A stretch of DNA of 64,000 nucleotides from Leifsonia sp. ZF2019 (GCF_019924635.1 NZ_CP065037.1:1426001-1490000), one strand, 5' to 3'. Positions 31,694-40,708 are shown, counted from the first letter of the stretch. The notes: generated by a model from the sequence alone, not told the origin. A program made the numbers and translations.

Positions 31694-32728
31694 TCAGTCG
31701 CGCGTGGGGTCGAGGACGGTGATGCCGACGGGCGGGGCGGTGGCCGCCTCGGGGAGGAGGCGGGCGGCCTCGGCGAGGCCGACGCGGGCGCCGACGAGGG
31801 CGCGTGGGGAGACGGCGCCGGAGGCGACGAGGTCGAGCATGCCCGCGTAGTCCGCGGCGGCCATGCCGTGGCTGCCGAGCACCTCCAGCTCCCAGCCGAT
31901 CACCCGGTCGAGCGGGAGCACCGGTCCGCCGCCGGCCAGCAGGCCGATCTGCACGTGGCGGCCGCGTCTCCGCAGTGAGCGCACGGCGGCGCCGGCCGTG
32001 GCGGGGGAGCCGACGGCGTCCACGGAGACGTGCGCGCCGCCTCCCGTCAGCGCGGCGATGGCGTCGGGAGTCCCGTCTCCGGCTTCCAGCGTGTGCTCGG
32101 CGCCGAACGCCCGTGCCAGCTCGAGAGCGGCCGGCGCACGGTCGACGGCGATGGGCCGCGCACCGAGCGCGGCGGCGATCATCACGGCGCTGAGGCCGAC
32201 GCCGCCCGCGCCGTACACCGCGACCCACTCGCCTGGCCGGATGCGGGCCCGCGCCGTGATCGCGCGGTACGCGGTCGCGAACCGGCAACCCAGGCTCGCG
32301 GCGGCCGCATCGTCGATGTCGTCAGGCACGGCGACGAGGTTGAGGTCGGCGGCCCGCACCGCGACCAGATCGGCGTGCGAGCCCCAGTGCGTGAACCCGG
32401 GCTGGGTCTGGTCCGGGCAGACCTGCGCCTGTCCGCTCCGGCACCACTCGCAGCGCCCGCAGCCGTTGACGAACGGCGCCGTGACCCGGTCGCCCGCCCG
32501 CCACCGCTCCACTCCGTCGCCGACGGCCTCCACAACACCGACGAACTCGTGCCCGGGCACGTGCGGAAGGAGGACGGTGTCGTCGTGCCCCGCCCAGGCG
32601 TGCCAGTCGCTGCGGCAGAGCCCGGAGGCGGCGACGCGGACGATCGCACCGCCGTCGGGGGCGACGGGGTCCGGGAGGTCGGCGACGGCGATCGGCGCGG
32701 CGAATGTCTCGTACAGCAGGGCTCTCAT
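31694..32728 (-). CDS. Zinc-dependent alcohol dehydrogenase (MDR family)
   Basis: A 344-residue medium-chain dehydrogenase. Catalytic zinc ligands are Cys38 (GLCRSD), His60 and Glu61 (VPGHE). The structural zinc is bound by Cys90, Cys93, Cys96 and Cys104. The NAD loop is VYGAGGVGLSAV, and RHVQIGLL follows. It belongs to the threonine/2-deoxy-scyllo-inosamine-like zinc dehydrogenases that act on secondary alcohols. ATG 32728 has GGGAG at four bases and lies 13 bases after the PucR regulator gene, so it is probably the last gene of that transcript. Confidence 0.88.
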   Translation of the reverse strand: MRALLYETFAAPIAVADLPDPVAPDGGAIVRVAASGLCRSDWHAWAGHDDTVLLPHVPGHEFVGVVEAVGDGVERWRAGDRVTAPFVNGCGRCEWCRSGQAQVCPDQTQPGFTHWGSHADLVAVRAADLNLVAVPDDIDDAAAASLGCRFATAYRAITARARIRPGEWVAVYGAGGVGLSAVMIAAALGARPIAVDRAPAALELARAFGAEHTLEAGDGTPDAIAALTGGGAHVSVDAVGSPATAGAAVRSLRRRGRHVQIGLLAGGGPVLPLDRVIGWELEVLGSHGMAAADYAGMLDLVASGAVSPRALVGARVGLAEAARLLPEAATAPPVGITVLDPTRD

Positions 32729-32741
32729 GGTGCTCCCGGGG

Positions 32742-34256
32742 TCAGCGCCGCACGGCGCGGCAGGCGAGGTGGACGGCGAGGCGGGTCTCCGGGTCGCCGA
32801 GGTCGAGCCCCAGCAGCTCCTGGGCGCGCGCGACGCGGGTGGAGACGGTGTTGCGGTGCAGGCCGAGGGCGTCGGCGGTCGCCGCGATGCCGGACTCGTG
32901 ATCGAGGTAGGCGGTGAGCGTCTCCACGAGCTCCGGGCCGCGGGCGATCAGCGGCGCCAGGAGGGACTCGGCAGCGGGGACGAAGGTGTCGCTCTCCGTC
33001 CACGACAGCAGCAGCTGCTCGAGTCCGAGGGCGTCGATGCGGACGAAGTGGCCGGTCGCGGAGCGGTCGGCCGCGATGCGGGCGGCGTCGGCGGCCCCGT
33101 CGATGGTCGCCACCAGCCCGGCGGACCCGCTCTCGAGCGTGCCGACACCGGTCGCGACGTTGAAGGCGCGGCGCGCGGCCGTGTGCAGCGTGTGCAGGGC
33201 GCGCACGTTCTCCTCGACGCGGCTCGGCGACGGGGGCGCGGTGAAGCTGAGCCAGCCGGTCACTCCGCGCCCGCTGGTCGCGGCGTGGGAGTCGACCGGC
33301 AGGGCGGTCAGCTCGCGCGAGACGAAGCGCAGCAGCTGGAGGGTGTCGAGCCGGGTGCGCCCGATCAGCCGGAAGCCCAGGTGGTAGCCGGTGGTGCGCC
33401 ACCCGCGCTCCAGCATGCGCTGCTCCAGCTCCGCGTCCCGGTTGTCACGCGTCTCCAGGAAGTCGCGCAGGAGGCCGGAGGCGACGGCGGCGTCGTTGAC
33501 GTCCGCCACCTCGTCGATGAGGATGCGGGCGGCGACGGCGGGCATGGCCACTTCGGCGGCGACAGCGAGCGCAGTGAGCTGCTGCTGCCCGAGTCCACGA
33601 CCGAAGACTGCGAGCCGCAGCCCGGCACGGCTCGGGCTGTCGACCCGCACGGACGCCGCCGACCCCTCGGGCAGCGCGACCGTGTCGATCCACGGCCCGA
33701 AGTCGATCGCGGCGTGCACGGCGGACGGGAGGCTCTCCCCGGCCTCCAGGAGCACGCCCTCGGTGTCGATCAGGGCCACGCCGTGGCCGACGCTGGCGGA
33801 GAGGTGCCGCAGCAGATCGGCGAGGTTGACGGCGTGGTACTCGATGGACTGCGCCACGCGGCGCACATAGCCGAGGGTGAGGGCGTCGCGCCCCTCCAGC
33901 AGCTCCCAGCCCGCGCGCGCGAGCGTCATCGGCTCTGCGGTGTCGAGCAGCGCGAGGCCGAGGCGCTCGGCGAGTGCCCGCGTTCCGGAGCCGAACGCCT
34001 CCGCTCCCGGGAGTGCCAGCCCGTTGTAGCCGCGGTCGCGCACCCGGCGCACGAGGGCGTCCTGCTGCCACGGGGTGGCCGGCGGCGGGACGGTCAGCAC
34101 GGCCAGCGCGCCGCGCCCTTCCGCGGGCAGGTCGGCTTCGGTGGACGCCATCTCCAGCTCCCGCCAGACGACGGCCGGGTCGGCGCCCGCGATCGGGCGC
34201 AGGCCGCCGTTCGCGGGGTGGGCGAGGAGCGCGGCGAGGTCGAGCCGCTCGGTCAT
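32742..34256 (-). CDS. PucR/CdaR-family transcriptional regulator
   Basis: A 504-residue regulator. A PucR-type N-terminal domain (about 10-125; RVRDRGYNGLALPGAEAFG) is followed by a GGDEF-like middle domain (about 290-400) and a C-terminal helix-turn-helix of HTH_30 type (about 440-500; TLTAYLDHESGIAATADALGLHRNTVSTRVARAQELLG). Relatives control purine, diacid or amine catabolism in response to nitrogen compounds. Its ATG overlaps the stop of the third DUF917 gene (ATGA), so it is co-transcribed with its likely targets. The twin palindromes at 40651-40695 are a candidate binding site. Confidence 0.87.
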   Translation of the reverse strand: MTERLDLAALLAHPANGGLRPIAGADPAVVWRELEMASTEADLPAEGRGALAVLTVPPPATPWQQDALVRRVRDRGYNGLALPGAEAFGSGTRALAERLGLALLDTAEPMTLARAGWELLEGRDALTLGYVRRVAQSIEYHAVNLADLLRHLSASVGHGVALIDTEGVLLEAGESLPSAVHAAIDFGPWIDTVALPEGSAASVRVDSPSRAGLRLAVFGRGLGQQQLTALAVAAEVAMPAVAARILIDEVADVNDAAVASGLLRDFLETRDNRDAELEQRMLERGWRTTGYHLGFRLIGRTRLDTLQLLRFVSRELTALPVDSHAATSGRGVTGWLSFTAPPSPSRVEENVRALHTLHTAARRAFNVATGVGTLESGSAGLVATIDGAADAARIAADRSATGHFVRIDALGLEQLLLSWTESDTFVPAAESLLAPLIARGPELVETLTAYLDHESGIAATADALGLHRNTVSTRVARAQELLGLDLGDPETRLAVHLACRAVRR

Positions 34257-35281
34257 GCGGCGCCCTCCAAACCGGCGAGGCCGAATGCGGCGGGGGTCAC
34301 CCGGCTTCGCCGCTCGGGTGAGCGCGTCCACCACTCGGGCGCGGGGAGGGCGATCACCGTCACGTGCCGCGCGAGGGTCACACCGTCCACCTGCAGGACG
34401 TCGCGGGAGAGGGAGTCGAGCGCCACGATGATCTCGGGGCTGGCCGCGGTGGTCTCGCCGTCGCGCACCACCGCGAGCAGTTCGGAGCGTGCCACGAGGC
34501 GCAGGAGGGAGCCGTCGTCCCCGTCGAGCTGGATGGCGCTGACGTACGGGTCCTCCGGCAGCGGGACGACCGCGCTGACGCGGCCCGAGCCGAGCAGCCG
34601 GCCGCCGACGTCCGCCGCGAGCCGGGCCGGGGAGACGGATCGGTTGCCGCTGTTCTCGCCTAGCGCGAGGGCCCGCCCGAACGTGCCGAGCACGGCGTGC
34701 TCCGCCAGATCGCCCACCGTGAAGCCCGCGACGAGCACGGCTCCGCCGCCTCCCGCCTGCACGATCGCGGAGCGCACCTGGCTCTCGACGTCCGCCGGCC
34801 GCTGCGTGTCGATCGCGACAACCCCACCTCCCGTGTCGCACACGACGACGACGCCGGGCAGCGCGTCGACGAGCAGCGAGACCTGGTCGAGACGCGGGAG
34901 GGCGCGGCCCATCAGGTCGGCGTCGACGAGGGAGAGGCGGTCGGCCAGCAGCAGCGGCGTCAGGCCGTTCATCCCGGCGCCTTCGAGCGCGCAGACCGCC
35001 GCGGCGCGCACGCCGGTCCAGCGTTCCGCGGCGGCGACGAGCGGCCCGAAGACGTCGGAGCCCGGGAGGCGCTCGGCGAGCAGGTAGGTGGAGCCGGCGA
35101 ACGCGACCGCGACGCACGGGGTCGCCGGGTCGAGCTCATCGGCGGCGTGCGCGGTCGCGGGCCAGACCGGCGCACTCTGCACCATGAGCTCCAGCATCGT
35201 CGTGGCGCCGCCCCCTCCCGAGCCGAGCAACGAGAACCCTCTGGCCAGCGCGGGCAGGCGCTCCGGACCGAAGGTTCTCAT
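34253..35281 (-). CDS. DUF917 (S-methyl thiohydantoin desulfurase-like) protein, diverged paralog
   Basis: A 342-residue protein of the DUF917/S-Me-THD family, shorter and more diverged than the two paralogs upstream. It keeps LARGFSLLGSGGGGATTMLE at the N-terminus (LGTGGGGDPYIG in the others), DADLMGRALPRLDQVS (DADGMGRAFPEL in the others) and VVVCDTGGG. It lacks the C-terminal EPITTEGLRYGQRV region in recognisable form. TACCCT ends seven bases before ATG 35281, so a separate leaderless promoter downstream of the hairpin at 35301 is possible. Overlaps the PucR gene by ATGA. Possibly a subunit partner or sensor form of the other two. Confidence 0.78.
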   Translation of the reverse strand: MRTFGPERLPALARGFSLLGSGGGGATTMLELMVQSAPVWPATAHAADELDPATPCVAVAFAGSTYLLAERLPGSDVFGPLVAAAERWTGVRAAAVCALEGAGMNGLTPLLLADRLSLVDADLMGRALPRLDQVSLLVDALPGVVVVCDTGGGVVAIDTQRPADVESQVRSAIVQAGGGGAVLVAGFTVGDLAEHAVLGTFGRALALGENSGNRSVSPARLAADVGGRLLGSGRVSAVVPLPEDPYVSAIQLDGDDGSLLRLVARSELLAVVRDGETTAASPEIIVALDSLSRDVLQVDGVTLARHVTVIALPAPEWWTRSPERRSRVTPAAFGLAGLEGAA

Positions 35282-35300
35282 GCCCTCCAGGGTAGGCGGT

Positions 35301-35328
35301 GCGGGCGCCCGTCTGCGCGGGCGCCCGC
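35301..35328 (-). terminator. Perfect hairpin between the second and third DUF917 genes
   Basis: GCGGGCGCCCG (35301-35311) and CGGGCGCCCGC (35318-35328) form an 11-base perfect stem with a six-base loop. It lies 27 bases beyond the stop of the second DUF917 gene and 19 bases before the third starts. It could end the catabolic transcript or dampen expression of the regulator genes beyond it. Confidence 0.55.
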
Positions 35329-35355
35329 GGGTGACCGTGCGGCCGGATGCAGCGC

Positions 35356-36474
35356 TCAGACCAGCGCCGACGTCTCGACCGGGACAAACTCCTCGGTCAG
35401 CCCGAACGCCCGCGGCCCGAACGCCGCCAGTGCCTCCGGGGTGCGCATCATCCCGGGCGTCGAGATGCCGAGGACGCGCACGCGCTGCCCGTATCGCAGC
35501 CCCTCCGTCGTGATCGGCTCGCCCGACTCGATGTCGGTCACGCAGATCAGGTCGGGCACGATCGCGACGAGCTCGCCGTCGCGCAGCGCGATGAGGTTCT
35601 CGTTCTGGAAGCGGATCTCGAGCGTCTCCGTCGCACGCGCGTCGAGCGACGAGATGGTCGCGCGCCCCTTTGCGAACCCTTCGGTCGTGCGCCGCTCGAC
35701 GTCCGTCACCTTGCCGGTGAACAGCTCCCGGACCTCCGAGTAGAGGGTCGTGGAGAGCGTCTGCGCGATCGCCTCGAACGGCGAGCGGTGCTGCTCCCGC
35801 GCCTCCCGGATCGCCCGGCCGAGGGCGAGCGCCATGGAGAGGGTGCGCGGCACGGCCGTGCGCTTCACGTCGGCGCCCGTCATCGCGTACTCGGCGATGT
35901 GCCCGACCCCGCCGAGGCGGATGGTCACCCCGCGGGCGAGCCACTCCATCTGCCGGTCGTCGTCTCCGGTGTCGATCACGACGGTCTCGCCGCGCTCGCC
36001 CGCGAGGGCCAGCGGGGAGCCGTGCACCCCGTAGACGGCGAACGTCTCCATCGAGAGCTCGGGGAATGCGCGGCCCATGCCGTCCGCGTCAACGACCGGC
36101 AGCCCGGTCTCGGCCGCGACGATCAGCGGGATCATCGAGTTGATGCCTCCGCACTCGATCGGCATGGTGGCGTCGGCCGTGCGCCCGAGGTGCTCCTCCA
36201 AGGTGCGCAGCGCGAGCGTCGGCTCGGTGCCCGCGGGGATCTTCTCGATCATCACAGTCGGTGCGCCCATCTGAGCGGTCGGGATGACGAAGAGGTTGTC
36301 TGCGAGCTCGTCCGGATCGAGGATGGTGATGCCGCGTTCGCCTGCCGGCTTCGCGCTCAGCACCCGCGCGACGAGCATCTGCCCGATGTAGGGGTCACCT
36401 CCGCCTCCCGTGCCCAGCAGCGTGGCGCCGCGGGCGAGGTCCGGGAGGTCCGCGGCGGTCAGCGTCCAGCTCAT
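35356..36474 (-). CDS. DUF917 (S-methyl thiohydantoin desulfurase-like) protein
   Basis: A 372-residue DUF917-family protein. Its hallmarks are LARGATLLGTGGGGDPYIG (about 13-31), MGAPTVMIEKIP, DADGMGRAFPELSMETF and the C-terminal GEPITTEGLRYGQRVRVLG. The family is named after enzymes acting on thiohydantoins and occurs beside hydantoinase/oxoprolinase genes. A ring-opening, amidohydrolase-like or desulfurase activity on a cyclic amide is likely, but the exact reaction is not known. ATG 36474 overlaps the stop of the first DUF917 gene (ATGA). It is about as similar to that neighbour as tandem-duplicated paralogs are. Confidence 0.85.
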   Translation of the reverse strand: MSWTLTAADLPDLARGATLLGTGGGGDPYIGQMLVARVLSAKPAGERGITILDPDELADNLFVIPTAQMGAPTVMIEKIPAGTEPTLALRTLEEHLGRTADATMPIECGGINSMIPLIVAAETGLPVVDADGMGRAFPELSMETFAVYGVHGSPLALAGERGETVVIDTGDDDRQMEWLARGVTIRLGGVGHIAEYAMTGADVKRTAVPRTLSMALALGRAIREAREQHRSPFEAIAQTLSTTLYSEVRELFTGKVTDVERRTTEGFAKGRATISSLDARATETLEIRFQNENLIALRDGELVAIVPDLICVTDIESGEPITTEGLRYGQRVRVLGISTPGMMRTPEALAAFGPRAFGLTEEFVPVETSALV

Positions 36475-37583
36475 GCGGCCGCCCCTTCGAGGGCGCGTTC
36501 GGCGGTGCCGTCGAAGCGGTGCGACGGGAGGTCGTAGCCGAAGTAGCCGGGGCCGACCATGGCGAGCGCCTCGGCGCCGTGCCAGCGCGGGTCGCTGGGC
36601 GCGGCGACCACCCGCACCCGCTGCCCGTAGCGCAGACCCTCGGTCGTGATCGGCTCGCCGCTCTCGGCGTCGAGCACGATGATCAGATCCGGCGTGGTCA
36701 CAAAGACCTCGTTCGCGGACTGGGCGATCAGGTGCTCGTTCTGGAACGACAGGGTCAGGACGGCATCGGAGGCCGTGCCGGTCGCGGCGCCGTCGATGCG
36801 GGCGCGGCCGCGGGCGAACCCGGCGGTGGTGCCGCGCTCGACGTCGACCACCTTGCCGGCGAAGAACTCGCGGCCGCCGAGGAGGTCGACCGTCGCCGCG
36901 ACCGGATCGGTCTTGGCGGCGCGGGCCTCCGCGATCCCCGTGCCGATCGCGATGCAGTGGTGCAATGAGCCGGGGACGAGCGCCTCCCTGGCCACCGTGC
37001 CGGACATCGGGAAGCCCGAGATCATGATCGAGCAGCCCATCTCGACGCACGCGACGCGGGCGATGCGCTCGGTCCAGTGGTTGTCGACGGTCTGCAGGAC
37101 CCCGACGTTCCCCTTCTCGTCGGCGAACGCGAGCGGCGAGGCGGTGACGCCGTACAGCGTGGGGAGGACCATCTGCAGCTCCGGGAACGCCCGGCCCATG
37201 CCGTCCGCGTCGATGAGCGGCAGCCCGAGCGCGGCGGCCGCGGCGACGGGGATGGTGGAGTTCACGCCGCCGACCTCGGCGCACGCGACGTGCGTGACCG
37301 GGCGGCCGAGGTACGTGCCGAGTGCAGCGACGGGCGCGATGACTTCGTCGAGACTGGGGAGCTTCTCGACCATGACGGTCGGGGCGCCCATCATCGCGAC
37401 GGTGAGCACGAGCGCGTCGTCCGGCACCTCGTCGAGGCCGACGACCGTCACCGGCCCGTGCTCGGCGAGCGCCTGCTTCGCCAGCAGGGCGCCGATGTAC
37501 GGGTCGCCGCCGCCTCCTGTTCCCAGCACCGCCGCACCGCGCGCCAGGTCGCCGATCGCATCGGCGGTCAGCGTCCAGCTCAT
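36471..37583 (-). CDS. DUF917 (S-methyl thiohydantoin desulfurase-like) protein
   Basis: A 370-residue paralog of the following gene, with the same landmarks: DLARGAAVLGTGGGGDPYIG, MMGAPTVMVEKLP, DADGMGRAFPELQMV and EPITTEGLRYGQRVRV. Both begin MSWTLTA, so the pair probably arose by duplication. ATG 37583 overlaps the stop of the hydantoinase gene by four bases, and its own stop overlaps the next gene. A two-subunit enzyme built from the two paralogs together with the hydantoinase-like protein is plausible; that is inference from strict coupling. Confidence 0.85.
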   Translation of the reverse strand: MSWTLTADAIGDLARGAAVLGTGGGGDPYIGALLAKQALAEHGPVTVVGLDEVPDDALVLTVAMMGAPTVMVEKLPSLDEVIAPVAALGTYLGRPVTHVACAEVGGVNSTIPVAAAAALGLPLIDADGMGRAFPELQMVLPTLYGVTASPLAFADEKGNVGVLQTVDNHWTERIARVACVEMGCSIMISGFPMSGTVAREALVPGSLHHCIAIGTGIAEARAAKTDPVAATVDLLGGREFFAGKVVDVERGTTAGFARGRARIDGAATGTASDAVLTLSFQNEHLIAQSANEVFVTTPDLIIVLDAESGEPITTEGLRYGQRVRVVAAPSDPRWHGAEALAMVGPGYFGYDLPSHRFDGTAERALEGAAA

Positions 37584-39133
37584 ACCCGCACCTCCATCGC
37601 CAGGTCGCCGACGGCCTTCACACGGATGCGTGTGGCGTTCCCCGGCAGGTAGGGGATGGGGACCTCGTCGAAGTCCACGATCGCGACCGACGAGGGGGAG
37701 GCGCCGGCCGCGATCGCCTTGTCCACCGCCTCCGCCCGAACGGCGGCGATGGCCTCGTCGCGGCGGCCGGGCTCGACGGCGTACACCTTGTCGATCTCGC
37801 CCCCGACCTGTGCGATGGAGGCGCCGATCGCGTTCGCGACGGCGTAGTTCTCCGGTCGGTGCACGGCGCCGAAGATCGGCAGCTCGTCCGGCAGGAGGAT
37901 GGAGCCGCCGCCGACGGCGACGACCGGGATGGGGTCGGGGGAGGTGCGCATGCGGTCGACGGCCTCGGAGACGCGCTCGGCGATGCGGTCGAGCACGCGC
38001 TGCACGAAGGCGGGGTCGAGATGGGCGACCTTCGACGGGTCGCCGACCTGAGCGCGGCCGGCGGCCACGGCGATGTCGGTGGCGGTGAGGGTCGAGCCGC
38101 CGAACACGAGCGCCTCCGTCGTCAGGCGATACCCGACCGACTCCGGCCCGACCTCGCCGGTCTCGGTGTCGACGAGGGAGCCGCCGCCGATGCCGATCGA
38201 GAGCACGTCCGGCATCCGGAAGTTCGTGCGCACGCCGGCGACCTTGACCTCGTTGGCCGTCTCGCGCGGGAACCCGTTGACGAGCAGGCCGATGTCGGCG
38301 GTGGTGCCGCCGATGTCGACGACCGCGCACGTCTCGAGTCCGCTGGTGAGGGCGGCTCCGCGCATGGAGTTCGTCGGGCCGGAGGCGAAGGTGGCGACCG
38401 GGTAGAGGCGCACGTAGTCCTCGTCCATCAGCGTGCCGTCGTTCTGGCTGAGGAAGATGGGCGCGTCGATGCCCTGCGCCCGCACCGCGGAGGTCAGGCC
38501 GTCGACGATCTCGCCCGCCAGCTCGCGCAGGGCCGCGTTGATGATCGTGGCATTCTCGCGCTCGAGGAGGCCGATGCGGCCGATCTCGTGCGAGAGCGAG
38601 ATGGCGACGTCGTCTCCCAGCTCGTCCGCCAGGATGGCGGCGGCCCGGGTCTCGACGTCGTGGTTGACCGGCGAGAACACGGACGAGATCGCGACCGACC
38701 GCACGCCGTGCGCGGCCATGTCGGCGGCGATCCCCTTCAGTTCGGCCACGTCGAGCGGCGAGATCGGGCGGCCGTCGAACTCGTAGCCGCCGTGCGCCAG
38801 GTAGCTGCGGGCGTCGATCGCCTCGAGCAGCGCCTCGGGCCAGTCGACCAGTGGCGGGAGCGCCCTGGTCGCAGGCAGTCCCAGCCGCAGTGCGGCGGTC
38901 GGAGCGAGCCGCTTGGCCTGCACGAGCGCGTTGATGAAGTGCGTCGTCCCGATCATCACCGCGTGGATCTGGGAGCCGTCGAACGGACGGGCCTCGCGCA
39001 GCGCCTCGATCGCATCGACGATGCCGGCGGTCACGTCCGGGCTGGTCGAGTTCTTGACGCCGGCGAGGGTGGTCCTGCCGTCCATGAGCACTGCGTCGGT
39101 GTTCGTTCCTCCGACGTCGATGCCGATATGCAT
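37580..39133 (-). CDS. Hydantoinase/oxoprolinase family protein (HyuA-like)
   Basis: A 517-residue HyuA-type protein with the actin-like ATPase fold. Phosphate-binding GIDVGGTNTDAVLMDG lies at about 4-19, GTTHFINALVQ at about 62, the ASGPTNSMRGA loop, a second phosphate loop VVDIGGTTADIG, and an adenosine loop VAVGGGSILLPDELP. The family couples ATP hydrolysis to opening of cyclic amides such as hydantoin or 5-oxoproline. At 517 residues it is the short (HyuA-only) form; no HyuB follows, its place being taken by DUF917 genes. ATG 39133; overlaps the next gene by ATGA. The substrate is probably imported by the upstream NCS1 permease. Confidence 0.88.
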   Translation of the reverse strand: MHIGIDVGGTNTDAVLMDGRTTLAGVKNSTSPDVTAGIVDAIEALREARPFDGSQIHAVMIGTTHFINALVQAKRLAPTAALRLGLPATRALPPLVDWPEALLEAIDARSYLAHGGYEFDGRPISPLDVAELKGIAADMAAHGVRSVAISSVFSPVNHDVETRAAAILADELGDDVAISLSHEIGRIGLLERENATIINAALRELAGEIVDGLTSAVRAQGIDAPIFLSQNDGTLMDEDYVRLYPVATFASGPTNSMRGAALTSGLETCAVVDIGGTTADIGLLVNGFPRETANEVKVAGVRTNFRMPDVLSIGIGGGSLVDTETGEVGPESVGYRLTTEALVFGGSTLTATDIAVAAGRAQVGDPSKVAHLDPAFVQRVLDRIAERVSEAVDRMRTSPDPIPVVAVGGGSILLPDELPIFGAVHRPENYAVANAIGASIAQVGGEIDKVYAVEPGRRDEAIAAVRAEAVDKAIAAGASPSSVAIVDFDEVPIPYLPGNATRIRVKAVGDLAMEVRV

Positions 39134-39192
39134 GGTGTTTCGCTTTCTGCCGCGGTGACGGCGGGTGGGGCTGGTGGGACGGGACGTGCTGA

Positions 39193-40578
39193 TCAGTTGG
39201 ACGCGACGGCCTCCGAGCCCGGTGTGCTGCCGGTCGTGTCGCTGCTCGTGCCGTCCACCGCATCCGGGGCGTCCTGGATGGTGGTCGCCCGGCCGACGCC
39301 GCGCACCCAGCCGAGCTTGCCGGCGACCGTGTAGAGGATGATCGAGAGGAAGAGCGACCAGAGCGCCGGGATGCCCCAGGTGACGTAGTAGCCGACGAGC
39401 GACGACACCAGCCAGACCACGAGGGTGGCGGGGACGATGCGCGGCGCGAACTCGGGCAGCCGGCCGGAGGAGCGGGTCGCGTCGAGGTCGCCGCGCCAGC
39501 GCCGCACGAAGAAGTACTCGGCGACCATGATGCCGGCGATCGGGGGGAACGCGACGCCGAGGATCGTGAGGAAGCCGGTGAACTGCGACAGGATGCCGGC
39601 CGCCGCGAGCACCGAGCCGACGACACCGAGCACGACGGTCGTCGTGACGCGGTGGAGGTTCTTGGCGAACGCGGTGGAGATGAAGTTCACCAGGCCGAGG
39701 GTGGACGAGTAGAGGTTCCAGTCGTTGATCTTGAGCGTGCCCGTGATGACGATGATCAGGCCGACGAAGCCGATCGACGATGTGACGATCGCGACGATGT
39801 CACCGGTGGCGGCGGCGTGCGCGAGCAGCACGCCCGCCAGGCCGATCACGAACTCGCCGAGCGAGACGCCCACGACGGTCTGCTTGATCACGTCGGCCTT
39901 GCTGCGGTTGAACCGTGTCATGTCCGCCGTGATGATCGCGCCGACGATCAGGCCGCCGGCGACGATGCCTGTTCCCGCCCAGACCGACATCGTCGGGCCG
40001 GGCGCCGGGGAGGTGAGGAGGTCGCCGATCGAGTGCTTGCTGAGCTCGCTGATGACGGACCAGCCGACCAGGATGAGGAAGAGCGGCACGGTGATGTTCG
40101 CCAGCCACTGCATCCCGACGAAGCCGTAGGCCACGATCGCCGTCACGGCCAGGCCGAACAGCAGGCTCCAGACCCAGATCGGCATGACGCCGGGCATGAG
40201 CGCGTCGAGCGACTGCGCCGAGATCGCCGACTGGATGCCGAACCAGCCGATCAGGCTGATGCCGATCGCCAGGCCGACGAGGGCCGCGCCGATCTCGCCG
40301 AAGCCGGTCCACCGCGCGAGGAGCGCCGTGTTGAGGCCCTCCTTCTGACCGATGATGCCGACGATGCACATGATCACCTCGAGGATGATCGAGCCGAGGA
40401 GCAGCGCGAGCGCGGCCTCCCCGAACGTCATGCTGTAGCCCAGGGTGGCCCCGAGCAGGAACTGCGAAAGAGCCGAGACCTGACCGAATCGCTGGACCGC
40501 GATCCCGAACCACGGTTTGCGCGCGTCGGGGGTCACACGGGAGAGGGCGAAGTCGTCGGCAGGGGCGGTGCGTGCCAT
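39193..40578 (-). CDS. NCS1-family permease (cytosine/hydantoin-type)
   Basis: A 461-residue transporter with about 12 membrane helices. The first contains VQRFGQVSALSQFLLGATLGY; TGFGEIGAALVGLAIG, AYGFVGMQWLANITVPLF, GAIITADMTRFNRSKAD and INDWNLYSSTLGLVN are typical of the CodB/Mhp1 group of NCS1 symporters. The DMTRFNR and NDWNLY segments are the family signatures. It should import a nucleobase-like or hydantoin-like compound with a cation. ATG 40578 follows AAGGA. It is the first gene of the catabolic cluster; twin TGTGC-N5-GCACA palindromes lie 73-117 bases upstream. Confidence 0.9.
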   Translation of the reverse strand: MARTAPADDFALSRVTPDARKPWFGIAVQRFGQVSALSQFLLGATLGYSMTFGEAALALLLGSIILEVIMCIVGIIGQKEGLNTALLARWTGFGEIGAALVGLAIGISLIGWFGIQSAISAQSLDALMPGVMPIWVWSLLFGLAVTAIVAYGFVGMQWLANITVPLFLILVGWSVISELSKHSIGDLLTSPAPGPTMSVWAGTGIVAGGLIVGAIITADMTRFNRSKADVIKQTVVGVSLGEFVIGLAGVLLAHAAATGDIVAIVTSSIGFVGLIIVITGTLKINDWNLYSSTLGLVNFISTAFAKNLHRVTTTVVLGVVGSVLAAAGILSQFTGFLTILGVAFPPIAGIMVAEYFFVRRWRGDLDATRSSGRLPEFAPRIVPATLVVWLVSSLVGYYVTWGIPALWSLFLSIILYTVAGKLGWVRGVGRATTIQDAPDAVDGTSSDTTGSTPGSEAVASN

Positions 40579-40650
40579 GAGGGGAGTCCTTCTGACGGGG
40601 ACGGGTGTGGGGGTTGCGAAAACGGTAAACCCGTCACCGGCGAGGGGGAA

Positions 40651-40695
40651 TGTGCGATGTGCACGAAGTTGCGTGAGTTCTGTGCGACATGCACA
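40651..40695 (-). promoter_or_regulatory. Twin palindromic operators upstream of the NCS1 permease
   Basis: TGTGCGATGTGCAC (40651-40664) and TGTGCGACATGCACA (40681-40695) share the form TGTGC-N5-GCAC(A). They are 30 bases apart, about three helical turns, so a dimer could bind both on one face. They lie between the permease start and the stop of the Nudix gene. The cluster's PucR-type regulator is the natural candidate. Confidence 0.55.
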
Positions 40696-40708
40696 TTTCA
40701 CTGCTCGG

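Noticed and set aside
32555..32575. GTGCCCGGGCACG palindrome resembling the element at 31608
   Set aside because: It lies inside the alcohol dehydrogenase coding sequence over the conserved VPGHEFVG motif, so it is explained by codon use.
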